64,000 nt of DNA from assembly GCF_004348265.1 (NCBI RefSeq), contig NZ_SMNT01000003.1, positions 51,564-115,563 of the forward strand. Reading direction: 5' to 3'. The position numbers were made by a program, and so were the translations under genes. Of this stretch, positions 46,314-57,191 are shown one piece after another (position 1 is the first letter of the stretch; the number at the start of each line of letters is the position of its first letter). The stretch is from Methylobacterium segetis. GTDB lineage: Bacteria > Pseudomonadota > Alphaproteobacteria > Rhizobiales > Beijerinckiaceae. The notes below the pieces were generated by a model. The model worked only from the letters and a program-made list of their open reading frames with translations, had not been told where the DNA came from and searched no databases.

Positions 46314-46802
46314 TCACCGGCGGCCCTCCTGGAAGGGAAACATCCCGATGGCCCGCTCGGTCCCGCGGCTCGGCCCGGCCGGGAAGGCGGGGGCCACGGA
46401 CCGGGGCGGGCCCGCGACGGGATCGAGCCAGCGCGCCATCAGGCGGTTCTCGGCCTCCGCGACCGAGCCCGCGACGACAGCGTCCCGCACCGGCCGGCCG
46501 CGGCGCGCGAGCGTCCAGCGGCGCAGGCTCGACGCCTCGAGGCCGATCAGGATCGAGACGAGGAGCGTGACGAGGGAGCCCATGAAAGGCGACAGGCCGA
46601 GGACGCGACCCAGCACCGCCACCGCGACCAGCCCGGCGAGCACGCCGAGCCCCGCGAGCCAGAGGCGATGATAGAAGAACCACAGGGCGGAGAAGGCGAA
46701 GGCGCCCCAGGAGAACCCGTCCGGCACGATCTGCGCCCGGTCGAGCCCGAGCGACTCGCCCGCTCTCGCATCCCGCGGCAGGTGCAGCGTGTAGCTTCGC
46801 AT
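46314..46802 (-). CDS. DUF2628 membrane protein in the histidine operon
   Basis: A 162-residue protein with the DUF2628 layout: short N-terminal part ([17 protein letters not shown]), [20 protein letters not shown] at about 26-45, then two further hydrophobic spans ([36 protein letters not shown]) and a polar Pro/Gly-rich tail. The ATG at 46802 has AGGAGG seven bases upstream. It is inserted between hisB and hisH, a placement seen in other alphaproteobacteria, but nothing in the sequence ties it to histidine synthesis. Function unknown. Confidence 0.88.
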   Translation of the reverse strand: MRSYTLHLPRDARAGESLGLDRAQIVPDGFSWGAFAFSALWFFYHRLWLAGLGVLAGLVAVAVLGRVLGLSPFMGSLVTLLVSILIGLEASSLRRWTLARRGRPVRDAVVAGSVAEAENRLMARWLDPVAGPPRSVAPAFPAGPSRGTERAIGMFPFQEGRR

Positions 46803-46838
46803 GTCCCGTCCTCCTGCCCCGCGGGGCGGCGGCACGCC

Positions 46839-47426
46839 TCAGAGCGAGCCCTTGGTCGAGGGCACGCGGCCCTCCTCGCGCGCATCGACGGCGACGGCGC
46901 CGCGGAGCGCCCGCGCCAGCCCCTTGAAGCAGCTCTCGGCGATGTGGTGGGCATTGTCGCCGTAGAGCGTCTCGACGTGCAGGGTAATCCCGGCATTCAT
47001 GGCGAAGGCCTGGAACCACTCGCGCACCAGCTCGGTGTCGAACTGGCCGATCTTCTCGACGCGGAACTGCGTCCGGAAGACGAGGAACGGGCGGCCCGAG
47101 ATGTCGAGCGCCACCCGGCTCAGGGTCTCGTCCATGGGAAGGTGGATGTCGGCGTAGCGCGCGATGCCGCGCTTGTCGCCGAGCGCCTTGGCGAAGGCTT
47201 GGCCGAGCGCGATGCCCGCATCCTCCGGGGTGTGGTGCTGGTCGACGTGGAGGTCGCCCTCGACCTTCACGGTCACGTCGAACAGGGCGTGCCGGGCGAA
47301 CAAGTCCAGCATGTGGTCGAGGAAGCCGACGCCGGTGGCGATGTCGGCCTTGCCGGTCCCGTCGAGGTCGATCGAGACGGTGACGTCGGTCTCCGCCGTC
47401 CGGCGGCTGAGGCTGGCAGCGCGCAT
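46839..47426 (-). CDS. hisB: Imidazoleglycerol-phosphate dehydratase HisB
   Basis: Sixth step of histidine synthesis. The 195-residue single-function enzyme contains [16 protein letters not shown] at 31-46, [20 protein letters not shown] at about 58-77 with metal-binding His, [20 protein letters not shown] and [19 protein letters not shown] near the end with the second manganese site. It lacks a phosphatase half, consistent with a separate HisN at 13387. First gene of the operon; the promoter is expected in 47430-47536, where two hairpins lie. Confidence 0.97.
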   Translation of the reverse strand: MRAASLSRRTAETDVTVSIDLDGTGKADIATGVGFLDHMLDLFARHALFDVTVKVEGDLHVDQHHTPEDAGIALGQAFAKALGDKRGIARYADIHLPMDETLSRVALDISGRPFLVFRTQFRVEKIGQFDTELVREWFQAFAMNAGITLHVETLYGDNAHHIAESCFKGLARALRGAVAVDAREEGRVPSTKGSL

Positions 47427-47447
47427 CGTGCCTTCAAGGGGTTCGCG

Positions 47448-47469
47448 GAGCCGGCAGGAGGGCCGGCTC
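47448..47469 (-). promoter_or_regulatory. Perfect hairpin in the hisB leader
   Basis: GAGCCGGC and GCCGGCTC form an 8-bp stem with a six-base loop (AGGAGG), ending 22 bases above the hisB ATG. The loop is itself a ribosome-site-like sequence on the plus strand (CCTCCT on the hisB strand). It may affect translation or be part of a terminator. Confidence 0.35.
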
Positions 47470-47489
47470 GCGCCTTCTAAGCATCAAAG

Positions 47490-47512
47490 GGCCGCCTGTC
47501 ACATCGGCGGCC
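47490..47512 (-). terminator. Probable terminator after mtnP
   Basis: On the minus strand GGCCGCC pairs with GGCGGCC around nine bases, followed by CTTTGATG. It lies just beyond the mtnP stop at 47537 and before the histidine operon on the same strand. Confidence 0.5.
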
Positions 47513-47536
47513 GGCGAAAAGGCGGGGACGCGCCGC

Positions 47537-48412
47537 TCAGGCGCGCAGGACGCGGCCCGCCACCGCGTCGAGCTTGGCCACCAGGGCCGGGTCGCGGTGC
47601 TGCGCCCCCGTCATGATGGCGCCGTCGAGGGCCTTGTGCGACCCGACGGGGCAATCCTCGCGCGCGGCGGGAAAGTCGCGGGCGAGCCGGGCCACGAGCC
47701 GGGCCGCCCGGTCGGCATTGGCCCGGGCCACCGCGATCACGGAGGCGACGTCGACGGCGTCGTGGCCGGGGTGCCAGCAATCGAAATCGGTCACCATGGC
47801 GATGGTGGCGTAGGTGATCTCGGCCTCGCGGGCGAGCTTGGCCTCCGGCATGTTGGTCATGCCGATCACGTCGAAGCCCTGCGCCTTGTAGAACTTCGAT
47901 TCCGCCAGCGAGGAGAATTGCGGCCCCTCCATGCAGACGTAGGTGCCGCCGCGATGGACCAGGATCTCCTCGGCTTCGGCGGCCGCGATGATCCGCCTCT
48001 GCAGCCCGGGCCCGACCGGATGGGCGAGGGAGACGTGGGCGACGCAGCCATTGCCGAAGAAGGACGAGGCGCGGCCATGCGTGCGATCGACGAACTGGTC
48101 GACGAGGACGAACAGGCCCGGATGCAGCTCGTTGCGGAACGAGCCGCAGGCCGAGAGCGAGACGAGGTCGGTGACGCCGGCCCGCTTCAGCACGTCGATA
48201 TTGGCGCGGTAGTTGATGCCGGACGGCGAGAGCCGGTGCCCGCGCCCGTGCCGGGGCAGGAACACGACCCGGGTCTCGCCGATGCGCCCGATCCGCAGGG
48301 CGTCCGAGGGCTCGCCCCAGGGCGAGCCGATCCGCTCCTCGCGCACCTCCTCCAGGCCCGGCAGGTCGTAGACGCCGGAACCGCCGATCACCCCGAGCAC
48401 CGCTGCCGTCAT
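47537..48412 (-). CDS. mtnP: S-methyl-5'-thioadenosine phosphorylase MtnP
   Basis: Phosphorolyses methylthioadenosine to adenine and methylthioribose 1-phosphate for methionine salvage and polyamine synthesis. The 291-residue product has LGVIGGSGVYDLPGLEEV at 6-23, FLPRHGRGHRLSPSGINYRA at about 51-70, SLSACGSFRNELHPG, CMEGPQFSSLAES, GMTNMPEAKLAREAEI and VTDFDCWH, all class 2 nucleoside phosphorylase signatures with the MTAP-type pattern. No other methionine salvage gene is in the window. Downstream on the strand lies a terminator, then hisB. Confidence 0.96.
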   Translation of the reverse strand: MTAAVLGVIGGSGVYDLPGLEEVREERIGSPWGEPSDALRIGRIGETRVVFLPRHGRGHRLSPSGINYRANIDVLKRAGVTDLVSLSACGSFRNELHPGLFVLVDQFVDRTHGRASSFFGNGCVAHVSLAHPVGPGLQRRIIAAAEAEEILVHRGGTYVCMEGPQFSSLAESKFYKAQGFDVIGMTNMPEAKLAREAEITYATIAMVTDFDCWHPGHDAVDVASVIAVARANADRAARLVARLARDFPAAREDCPVGSHKALDGAIMTGAQHRDPALVAKLDAVAGRVLRA

Positions 48413-48487
48413 GCCGTCGAGTCCGTTCGTGAGGGGCGCCGCGCGCCCGTGGCCTGCGCCGCGCCGGATGAGACAGGCGGGTGGCGC

Positions 48488-48596
48488 CCCCTCTCCCGTC
48501 CGGGAGAGGGCTGGGGTGAGGGATCAAGCCTGTCCGGAGAGGTCGCACGCCTCGCCCGGTCCGCGTCCCGCGAAACCGGCCTCTCCCGAACGGGAG
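48488..48596 (+). repeat. 112-bp palindrome-ended intergenic repeat, copy C
   Basis: Begins CCCCTCTCCCGTCCGGGAG, ends CTCTCCCGAACGGGAG, and shares with copies A and B the inner GGGGTGAGGG and CCCGGTCCGCG blocks. It lies between mtnP and petC in a 299-bp gap. Its interior is the most diverged of the three. Confidence 0.85.
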
Positions 48597-48654
48597 CGGC
48601 GGCCCGCGCCGGCGACCCTGCACGCGCGCGGGGCGCGCCGCAAGGGCGGCCTTC

Positions 48655-48684
48655 AAACGAGAACGGGCCCCGCGCGGGGCCCGT
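48655..48684 (-). terminator. Terminator after petC
   Basis: ACGGGCCCC and GGGGCCCGT form a 9-bp stem around GCGC, 28-49 bases beyond the petC stop, followed on the minus strand by TCTCGTTTG. It ends the cytochrome bc1 operon. Confidence 0.6.
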
Positions 48685-48711
48685 CCGGCGAGGTTCGCGT
48701 GGCCGCGCGCC

Positions 48712-49608
48712 TCAGTAGGTCTTGTGCAGCTCCGGCTGGAGGCCGTGAACCTCCCCGCCGACATCCGCCCAGACCCGCTTCTTGACGTAATAGAGCAGGC
48801 CCGAGAGCAGGATCAGGAACAGGATCACCCGGAAGCCCAGCGCCTTGCGGGCCATCATGTGCGGCTCGGCCGCCCAGGCCATGAAGGCGGCGACGTCCTT
48901 CGAATACTGGTCGACCGTCTCCGGCACGACCGGCTCGCCCTTGTCGTTCTTCGGGTAGGTCACCTGCCCGTCGCTGATCGGCTTCGGCATCGCGATCAGG
49001 TGGCCCGGGTAATACTCGTTGTAGTAGGTGCCGGCCGGCACCTCCTTGCCCTCGGGCGGATCCTCGTAGCCGTTGAGAAGCGCGTGGATGTAGTCCACGC
49101 CCTGCTCGCTGTAGCCGACGAAGGGCAGCGCGTCGGAGATGAACCAGGGGAAGCCGCGCTCGTAGGTGCGGGCCTTGGCGAGCACCGAGAAGTCCGGCGG
49201 CGCCTTGCCGCCGTTCGCCGCGGCCGCCGCCTGGTCGTTCGGGAAGGGCGGCGGGAAGGTGTCGGCCGGGCGGCCCGGGCGCTCGAACATCTCGCCCGAA
49301 TCGTTCGGTCCGTCCTTGACCTGATAGGTCGCGGCGAGCGCCTTGACCTGGGCGGCGCTGTAGCCCGGCCCGCCCTCCTGCGAGAGGTTGCGGAAGGCCA
49401 CGAGCTTCATGCTGTGGCAGGCGGCGCAGACCTCCTTGTAGACCTGGAAGCCGCGCTGGAGCTGGGCCTGGTCGAACCGGCCGAACACCCCGGCATAGCT
49501 CCACTTCTCGCGCGGAGGCTGCGGCGCCTCGGCGCCGAGCGCGGGGAGCGCGGAGGCGCCGAGAAGGGCCGCGAACAGGGAGGCGGCGAGGACGCGTGTC
49601 GTCTTCAT
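48712..49608 (-). CDS. petC: Cytochrome c1 of the bc1 complex
   Basis: Membrane-anchored c-type cytochrome that passes electrons from the Rieske protein to soluble cytochrome c in complex III. From the ATG at 49608 the product has 298 residues: a signal peptide (AASLFAALLGASALPALGA), heme-binding VCAACHSMKLVAFRNL at about 59-74, PPDFSVLAKAR, the PGHLIAMPKPISD segment with axial Met, DVAAFMAWAAEPHMMARK and a C-terminal anchor GFRVILFLILLSGLLYYVKK. Third gene of the petA-petB-petC operon, gap 22 bp from petB. Confidence 0.96.
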   Translation of the reverse strand: MKTTRVLAASLFAALLGASALPALGAEAPQPPREKWSYAGVFGRFDQAQLQRGFQVYKEVCAACHSMKLVAFRNLSQEGGPGYSAAQVKALAATYQVKDGPNDSGEMFERPGRPADTFPPPFPNDQAAAAANGGKAPPDFSVLAKARTYERGFPWFISDALPFVGYSEQGVDYIHALLNGYEDPPEGKEVPAGTYYNEYYPGHLIAMPKPISDGQVTYPKNDKGEPVVPETVDQYSKDVAAFMAWAAEPHMMARKALGFRVILFLILLSGLLYYVKKRVWADVGGEVHGLQPELHKTY

Positions 49609-49630
49609 GTCTCTCTCGTGTTCCCTGTCC

Positions 49631-50917
49631 TCAACCCTTGGTCGTGGGCGCGGCGGCAGCACCCGCCGGCAGCCCCGAGCCGCTCACCTGCTTGCCCGGC
49701 CCGGTGACGCTCTCCAGGATCGAGCCCGGCAGCGCCTTCGGCGTCTCGAACAGGCCCACCAGCGGCATCACCAGGAGGAAGTGGGCGAAGTAGTAGGCGG
49801 TGCAGATGCGCGCCGCGAGGACGTAGCCGCCCTCCGGGGGCTTCGCGCCGAGCCAGCCGAGCACGATGCAGACAATCACGAACAGCCAGAAGAACTGCCG
49901 GTAGATCGGCCGGTAGTTGGTCGAGCGGACGCGGGAAGTGTCGAGCCAGGGGGCGAAGGCGAGGATCAGGACCGCGCCGAACATCAGGATGACGCCGCCG
50001 AGCTTGTCCGGCACCGCGCGCAGGATCGCGTAGAACGGCAGGAAGTACCATTCGGGAACGATGTGGGCCGGGGTCACGGCGGGGTTGGCCGGGACGTAGT
50101 TGTCGGCGTGGCCGAGGTAGTTCGGCTGGTAGAAGATGAACCACGCGAACAGGATCATGAACACCACCGTGGCGAACACGTCCTTGATCGTCGCGTAGGG
50201 GGTGAAGGGCACCGCGTCCTTGCCCGACTTGATCGGTATGCCGGTCGGGTTGTTCTGCCCCGTGACGTGGAGCGCCCAGACGTGGAGCACGACGACGCCG
50301 GCGATCATCCAGGGCAGCAGGTAGTGCAGCGAGAAGAAGCGGTTGATGGTCGGGTTGCCGACCGAGTAGCCGCCCCAGAGCAGGCTCTGGATCGTGTCGC
50401 CGACGACGGGGATCGCCGCCAGGATGTTGGTGATGACGGTCGCGCCCCAGAAGCTCATCTGGCCCCACGGCAGGGTGTAGCCGAGGAAGGCGGTGGCCAT
50501 CATCAGCAGGTAGATGATGACGCCCAGGATGTAGAGCACCTCGCGCGGGGCCTTGTAGGAGCCGTAGTAGAGGCCGCGGAAGATGTGGATGTAGACCGCC
50601 ACGAAGAACATCGAGGCGCCGTTGGCGTGCGCGTAGCGCAGCAGCCAGCCGTAATTCACGTCGCGCATGATGTGCTCGACGGAGTTGAACGCCTCGGTCG
50701 CGGTAGCGGTGTAGTGCATCGCCAGCCAGACGCCGGTGACGATCTGGATGCCGAGCATCGCGATCAGGATCGCGCCGAAGGTCCAGAAGTAGTTCAGGTT
50801 CCGGGGCACCGGGAACGCGATGAACGAGGAGTGGATCAGGCCCGCGATCGGCAGGCGCGACTCGAACCACTTCGCGAAGCGGCTCTTCGGGACGTAGGTG
50901 GTGGCGTGAGCGCTCAT
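49631..50917 (-). CDS. petB: Cytochrome b of the bc1 complex
   Basis: The core quinol-oxidising subunit with two b hemes in the inner membrane. The 428-residue product has eight predicted helices, GVWLAMHYT, heme-ligand pairs ([30 protein letters not shown] with [10 protein letters not shown]), [17 protein letters not shown] at about 144-160 and the quinol-site [13 protein letters not shown]. Its length is full for cytochrome b, and the b and c1 genes are separate, not fused. Second gene of the operon. Confidence 0.97.
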   Translation of the reverse strand: MSAHATTYVPKSRFAKWFESRLPIAGLIHSSFIAFPVPRNLNYFWTFGAILIAMLGIQIVTGVWLAMHYTATATEAFNSVEHIMRDVNYGWLLRYAHANGASMFFVAVYIHIFRGLYYGSYKAPREVLYILGVIIYLLMMATAFLGYTLPWGQMSFWGATVITNILAAIPVVGDTIQSLLWGGYSVGNPTINRFFSLHYLLPWMIAGVVVLHVWALHVTGQNNPTGIPIKSGKDAVPFTPYATIKDVFATVVFMILFAWFIFYQPNYLGHADNYVPANPAVTPAHIVPEWYFLPFYAILRAVPDKLGGVILMFGAVLILAFAPWLDTSRVRSTNYRPIYRQFFWLFVIVCIVLGWLGAKPPEGGYVLAARICTAYYFAHFLLVMPLVGLFETPKALPGSILESVTGPGKQVSGSGLPAGAAAAPTTKG

Positions 50918-50941
50918 GGTGCTACCCGCATCTCCCTCAGG

Positions 50942-51520
50942 TCAGGCCGCGGCCTTGCCGCCGCCCTCTTCGCCGATCCGGATCTTGGTGTCGGACTGGA
51001 AGGCGTAGGGCGGGACGGGCAGGTTGCTCGGGGCGGGGCCTCGGCGCACGCGGCCGGAGGCGTCGAAGAGGGACCCGTGGCAGGGGCAGGCCCAGCCGTC
51101 ATAGGGTCCCGAATGGCCCGCCGGCACGCAGCCGAGATGCGTGCAATTGCCGTAGACCACGAGCCACTTCTCGTGGCCCTCCTTGGTGCGGGCGGCGTCG
51201 GTCTGCGGATCGATCAGATCGGACATCGGGACCGCGCGGAGATCCTGGATCTCCTTCTCGGTCCTGTTGCGCACGAAGATCAGCTTGCCGCGCCAGAAGA
51301 CGTTGATGATCTGGCCGTCCTGGATCGGGGCGAGATCGACCTCGATCGGCGCGCCGGCCGCGATGGTGGCGGCATCCGGGGCCATCGAGGAGACGAAGGG
51401 CCACGCCACGGCGCCGACGCCCACGGCGAGGCCCGCTCCAGTGGCGAGGAAGAGGAAATCGCGTCGCGTTCCGTCAGCCCCGTGCGGGGCGGCAACGCCT
51501 GTGGCCACGGTGTCTGCCAA
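50942..51520 (-). CDS. petA: Rieske iron-sulfur protein of the bc1 complex
   Basis: Carries electrons from quinol to cytochrome c1. The 192-residue product has a twin-arginine type N-terminus (TRRDFLFLATGAGLAVGVGA), serving as membrane anchor, then the Rieske fold with cluster ligands in CTHLGCVP and CPCHGSLF. The TTG at 51520 (MADTVATG) is preferred because GGAG lies nine bases upstream; another TTG at 51535 has no ribosome site. First gene of the operon. The region above, 51521-51789, has an AT-rich TTGCACACTTTAGAACGATA on the minus strand which may be the promoter. Confidence 0.93.
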   Translation of the reverse strand: MADTVATGVAAPHGADGTRRDFLFLATGAGLAVGVGAVAWPFVSSMAPDAATIAAGAPIEVDLAPIQDGQIINVFWRGKLIFVRNRTEKEIQDLRAVPMSDLIDPQTDAARTKEGHEKWLVVYGNCTHLGCVPAGHSGPYDGWACPCHGSLFDASGRVRRGPAPSNLPVPPYAFQSDTKIRIGEEGGGKAAA

Positions 51521-51789
51521 GGTCGGAAACTCCAAGCATGCAAACGACGGGTCCGGCCGCGTCTGACCGGCGGCCGGGACCTATGAGGCTCGTGAGGAAC
51601 GCCAGCCCGTGGGGGACCGAAGCATTATCGTTCTAAAGTGTGCAATGCGACCGCGCGTCGCCCGAAGTCAAGCTGACCCGCGCCGCAGCGGTGCACAATC
51701 GGCAGGATTGTGGCCGCGGCCCCCGCTCCCGGGCGAAGGCGCCGCGTTCCGGGCGCGCGGCGGACCCGGCGCGGCGCGTCGAGGCGCCT

Positions 51790-53229
51790 CTACCGGGCCG
51801 CGCCGAGGGCCAGCCCCGGCTGCCGGAGCCCGGTGAGCCGGAACCAGCGGGCGACGAGGAGGCAGGCCACCACGAGGAGGCCCGCGCAGAAGCCGAGCCA
51901 GATGCCTTTTCCCTCGAGCCCCGCGCCCCAGGCGAGGCCGGCGCCGACCGGCACCCCGATGCCCCAGTAGCCCACGAGCGCGATCAGCATGGGCACGCGC
52001 GTGTCCTGGAGCCCGCGCAGCATCCCGAGGGCCGCCGATTGCACGCCGTCCGACACCGCGAACAGGGCGGCGAGCAGCAGGAAGCCGGTCGCGGTGGGAA
52101 GGACGGCGGCGTTCTCGGGGGCCGAGAGGTCGAGGAAGAGGCCGATCAGGGTCTCGGGCAGGCTCACCTGCACCAGCGCGCACAGGGCCATGAAGCCGAG
52201 GGCGAGGCCGAGCGCCACCAGCCCCGCGCGGCGGATCCAGGCCGCGTCCCGGGCGCCGTAGGCGAGGCCGACCCGCACGGTCGCGGCCTGCGCGATGCCG
52301 TTCGGCACCATGAAGCAGAAGGCCGCGATCTGGATCACGACTGCGTGCGCGGCGAGCTGCGCCGTGCCGAACAGGCCCATGCCGAGCACCGCCGCCTCGA
52401 ACAGGCCGGCCTCGGCGAGGCCGGTCGCGGCCATCGGCACGCCGAGGCCGGCGAGCATCTTCAATCGCGCCGGATCGAACCGCCAGAGCCGGTGCAGCAT
52501 CCGGTGCCGCCGGAAGCCCGGATCGGCCACGACCACGGCGCAGAGGGCGGCGAGGCTGAGGAAGGCGGTGAGCGTGGTCCCGAGCGCGACCCCGACCGGG
52601 CCGAGCCCCAGGCCCCCCTCGAAGGCGAGCGAGACCGCGAGGAGCACGTTCACGGGCAGCGCCGACAGGCTCACCGCGAGCGGCCAGCCCGGCCGCTGCA
52701 GGGCGGTCAGGGTCGAGCGCAGGACGAGGAACAGGACGGCCGGCCACATCGCCCATTGCAGGCCGCGCAGGTAGGTGCCGGCCGCATCCGCGAGCTCGGC
52801 CGGCTCGCCGAGGGCGTGCAGCAGCGCGCCGGTGTGCCAGAGGAGCAGCATCAGCGGTAAGGCGGCGAGCGTCGCCGCCCAGAACCCGGCCCGCACGATC
52901 CGGCGGACCTCGTCCGGGTCCCCGGCCGCGGCCGCGCCCGTCCGCGCCCGCCCCCGCGTCTCCGCGATCAGGGGCGCCACCGCCATGGTCAGGCCGATGC
53001 CGCAGATGAACAGCACGAAGTACAGGCTCGTCGCCAGCGCGCCCGCGGCGACCGGCCCGGCGCCGAGGCGGCCGAGGATCACCACGTCGCTCGTCACGAG
53101 GCCGTGCTGGGCGAGGTTCGTGAGGACGAGGGGTGCGGCGAGCGCGAGGGTGGCGCGAAGCTCCGTGCCGCGGGGGCGACGGATCGCCCGTTCCCGCGCG
53201 CCGGGCGCCGCGAGGCCGAGTGCCGACAT
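51790..53229 (-). CDS. MATE family multidrug efflux transporter
   Basis: A 479-residue inner-membrane cation/drug antiporter of the NorM-like MATE branch. Twelve hydrophobic spans are visible in two six-helix halves: first half ATLALAAPLVLTNLAQHGLV and GRLGAGPVAAGALATSLYFV, second half GLGVPMAATGLAEAGLFEAA and GTAQLAAHAVVIQIAAFCFM, with VPNGIAQAATVRVGLAYGAR as the conserved loop. Substrates cannot be predicted. It lies downstream of an ABC exporter on the same strand. Confidence 0.94.
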   Translation of the reverse strand: MSALGLAAPGARERAIRRPRGTELRATLALAAPLVLTNLAQHGLVTSDVVILGRLGAGPVAAGALATSLYFVLFICGIGLTMAVAPLIAETRGRARTGAAAAGDPDEVRRIVRAGFWAATLAALPLMLLLWHTGALLHALGEPAELADAAGTYLRGLQWAMWPAVLFLVLRSTLTALQRPGWPLAVSLSALPVNVLLAVSLAFEGGLGLGPVGVALGTTLTAFLSLAALCAVVVADPGFRRHRMLHRLWRFDPARLKMLAGLGVPMAATGLAEAGLFEAAVLGMGLFGTAQLAAHAVVIQIAAFCFMVPNGIAQAATVRVGLAYGARDAAWIRRAGLVALGLALGFMALCALVQVSLPETLIGLFLDLSAPENAAVLPTATGFLLLAALFAVSDGVQSAALGMLRGLQDTRVPMLIALVGYWGIGVPVGAGLAWGAGLEGKGIWLGFCAGLLVVACLLVARWFRLTGLRQPGLALGAAR

Positions 53230-53307
53230 GATGTCCGAGATCCCGAGATGGCGTGCGGGCGGCGCTCCGGCCCGTCGATTCGTTGCGTGCGTCGATGGCC
53301 GGAGGGT

Positions 53308-55227
<1,920 letters not shown>

Positions 55228-55329
55228 GGGGCTGGACCGGTTTCCGGGTGAGCCCCCCGATGTATGCGCTCTTGACGCTCTGCCAACCGGGCGGCGATGC
55301 CGCACGGGTCCCTGCCTCGTGACGGTTCG

Positions 55330-55824
55330 ATGCTGCGCCTCGCCCTCTACCAGCCCGACATACCCCAGAACACCGGCACGATGCTGCGCATGGCGGCCTG
55401 CCTCGGGCTCGCCGTCGAGATCATCGAGCCGGCCGGCTTCGACGTCTCGGACCGGCACCTGCGCCGCTCCGGCCTCGACTATCTCGATCACGTGGCGATC
55501 ACCCGCCACCGCTCCTGGGCCGCGTTCGAGGCGTGGCGGCGCGGGGCCGGGCACCGCCTCGTCCTCGCCACCACGCGCGGCGCCCTGCCCTACACGGACT
55601 TCGCCTTCGCCCCCGGCGACTGCCTCCTGATGGGCCGCGAATCGGCGGGCGTGCCCGAGAGCGTCCACGCGGCGGCGGATGCCCGCATCGTCGTGCCGAT
55701 CCAGGCGGGGCTGCGCTCGCTCAACGTCGCGGTCTGCGCCGCAATGATCCTCGGGGAGGCGATCCGGCAGACGGGCGGGCAGATGGGCGCGGAGGGCGCT
55801 CCCAGTTCTCCGGGCACGACCTGA
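55330..55824 (+). CDS. trmL: tRNA (cytidine(34)-2'-O)-methyltransferase TrmL
   Basis: SPOUT-fold enzyme methylating the 2'-OH of wobble nucleotide 34 in tRNA-Leu. From the ATG at 55330 the product has 164 residues, starting MLRLALYQPDIPQNTGTMLR, the family signature. Further motifs are LRRSGLDYLDHVAI, LLMGRESAGVPESVH (motif 2) and VPIQAGLRSLNVAVCAAMIL (motif 3, the AdoMet knot). An earlier ATG at 55297 would add 11 residues not conserved. Ends 230 bp before the soluble chemoreceptor gene. Confidence 0.94.
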   Translation: MLRLALYQPDIPQNTGTMLRMAACLGLAVEIIEPAGFDVSDRHLRRSGLDYLDHVAITRHRSWAAFEAWRRGAGHRLVLATTRGALPYTDFAFAPGDCLLMGRESAGVPESVHAAADARIVVPIQAGLRSLNVAVCAAMILGEAIRQTGGQMGAEGAPSSPGTT

Positions 55825-55985
55825 ACCACGCGTCGCGGTGCTGCCGACGCCGCTCGGCCCGGGGGCAGCCGAAGCGTGAGAGCGAAAAGGTCAGGTCTGA
55901 ACAGTTCCGGCGATCTCAGTTGATCAAGATGCGCGGGCTGGACGGTCATAATGTAGGCAGAGTCAGCAATCACCGTAGGCGTTAT

Positions 55986-56020
55986 CTGATTTTTAGTCAA
56001 TGAACGGCTTATCTCAGCAG
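55986..56020 (+). promoter_or_regulatory. Upstream box pair of the soluble chemoreceptor gene
   Basis: The 14-mer CTGATTTTTAGTCA (55986-55999), then 15 bases and CAGCAG (56015-56020), 34 bases before the likely start. The identical 14-mer with GAGCAG at the same spacing lies in front of the chemoreceptor at 60401. Probably a shared promoter or operator. A short frame (MNGLSQQ, 56000-56023) begins inside it. Confidence 0.5.
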
Positions 56021-56054
56021 TAGAGACACGCTGTCTGACCTGAAGGGCGCGCCC

Positions 56055-57119
56055 TTGCTCGACGCCGGCATCGCACCGATCGACGCCCCGGCGCCGGGCC
56101 TGACGACCATCTCGCGCCTCACCGCGGAGGTGAACCGCGTCGCCTGCGAGAAGATCGGCCGGATCCAGCAGATCACCTCCCAGACGAAGATGCTGGCGCT
56201 GAACGCGCTGATCGAGGCGGCACGGGCGGGAGACCAGGGGCGCGGATTCTCGGTCGTCGCCCAGGAGGTGCGGGCTGTCGGGGTGGAGGTCGAGGCCATC
56301 GCCCGCGAACTCGAGACCCACCTCTCCGGACGCATCGGCGAGTTGCAGCGGGCTGTCGGCGCGATGGCGGTGCGGGCGCAGGGCGACCGGCTCGTCGATC
56401 TGGCGCTCAACGCGGTCGAGCTCATCGACCGCAACCTGTACGAACGGACCTGCGACGTGCGCTGGTGGGCGACCGACGCGGCCGTGACGGATTGCGCCGC
56501 GCGCCCCTGTGCCGAGGCCGCCGCGCATGCGGGCGAGCGCCTCGGCGTGATCCTGTCCGCCTACACGGTCTACCTCGACATCTGGCTCTGCGACGCCGAC
56601 GGGACGGTGCTCGCCAACGGCCGGCCCGACCGTTACCCCCGCGTCCGGGGCGCGCGCGTCGCGGACGAGCCGTGGTTCCGGGAGGCCACGGGCCTTCGCG
56701 ACGGCGATTCCTACGTCTGCGCCGACGTGGCCCGCGAGGCGCGCCTCGGGGGGGCTCCCGTCGCCACCTTTGCGGCCGGCGTGCGCGAGGGCGGGCGGGC
56801 ACAGGGGCGCACGCTCGGCGTTCTCGCCGTGCACTTCGATTGGGAACCGCAGGCGCGGGCCATCGTGCAGGGCGTGCGCCTTGCGCCCGAGGATCGCGGG
56901 CGGACCCGCGTGCTGCTGGTCGACGCGCATCGCCGGGTGCTCGCGGCCTCGGACGAGCGCGGGGCTCTGTCCGAGACCCTCCCCTTCGCGCCGGGAGACC
57001 GGGCGAGCGGCGTCGCGACCGATCCGCGCGGCGCGGTCACCGCCTTCCACCGCACGCCCGGCTACGAGACCTATCGCGGCCAGGGCTGGTACGGCGTCAT
57101 CGTCCAGGGGCCGGCCTGA
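56055..57119 (+). CDS. Soluble chemoreceptor-like protein: signalling module then Cache domain
   Basis: A 354-residue protein without transmembrane segments or signal peptide. Residues 20-90 hold the methyl-accepting signalling hairpin: [20 protein letters not shown] followed by [20 protein letters not shown], a degenerate form of the CheA-contact tip. Residues about 110-350 look like a Cache-type sensor domain ([69 protein letters not shown]). The order, output first and sensor last, is reversed relative to normal receptors. It starts with TTG at 56055, with AAGGG seven bases upstream; no ATG or GTG is available after the upstream stop in this frame. A cytosolic sensor of small molecules is likely. 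Confidence 0.8.
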   Translation: MLDAGIAPIDAPAPGLTTISRLTAEVNRVACEKIGRIQQITSQTKMLALNALIEAARAGDQGRGFSVVAQEVRAVGVEVEAIARELETHLSGRIGELQRAVGAMAVRAQGDRLVDLALNAVELIDRNLYERTCDVRWWATDAAVTDCAARPCAEAAAHAGERLGVILSAYTVYLDIWLCDADGTVLANGRPDRYPRVRGARVADEPWFREATGLRDGDSYVCADVAREARLGGAPVATFAAGVREGGRAQGRTLGVLAVHFDWEPQARAIVQGVRLAPEDRGRTRVLLVDAHRRVLAASDERGALSETLPFAPGDRASGVATDPRGAVTAFHRTPGYETYRGQGWYGVIVQGPA

Positions 57120-57191
57120 CCTGGCGCGTCGCGGCGGAACCTCGCTCCGCCGAATTGACGGCTTGCCCGCCGGATGGGAAAGCCTGATCCC

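Noticed and set aside
47448..47469. Histidine attenuator with leader peptide
   Set aside because: No short frame with consecutive His codons is visible above hisB on either side of the hairpin.
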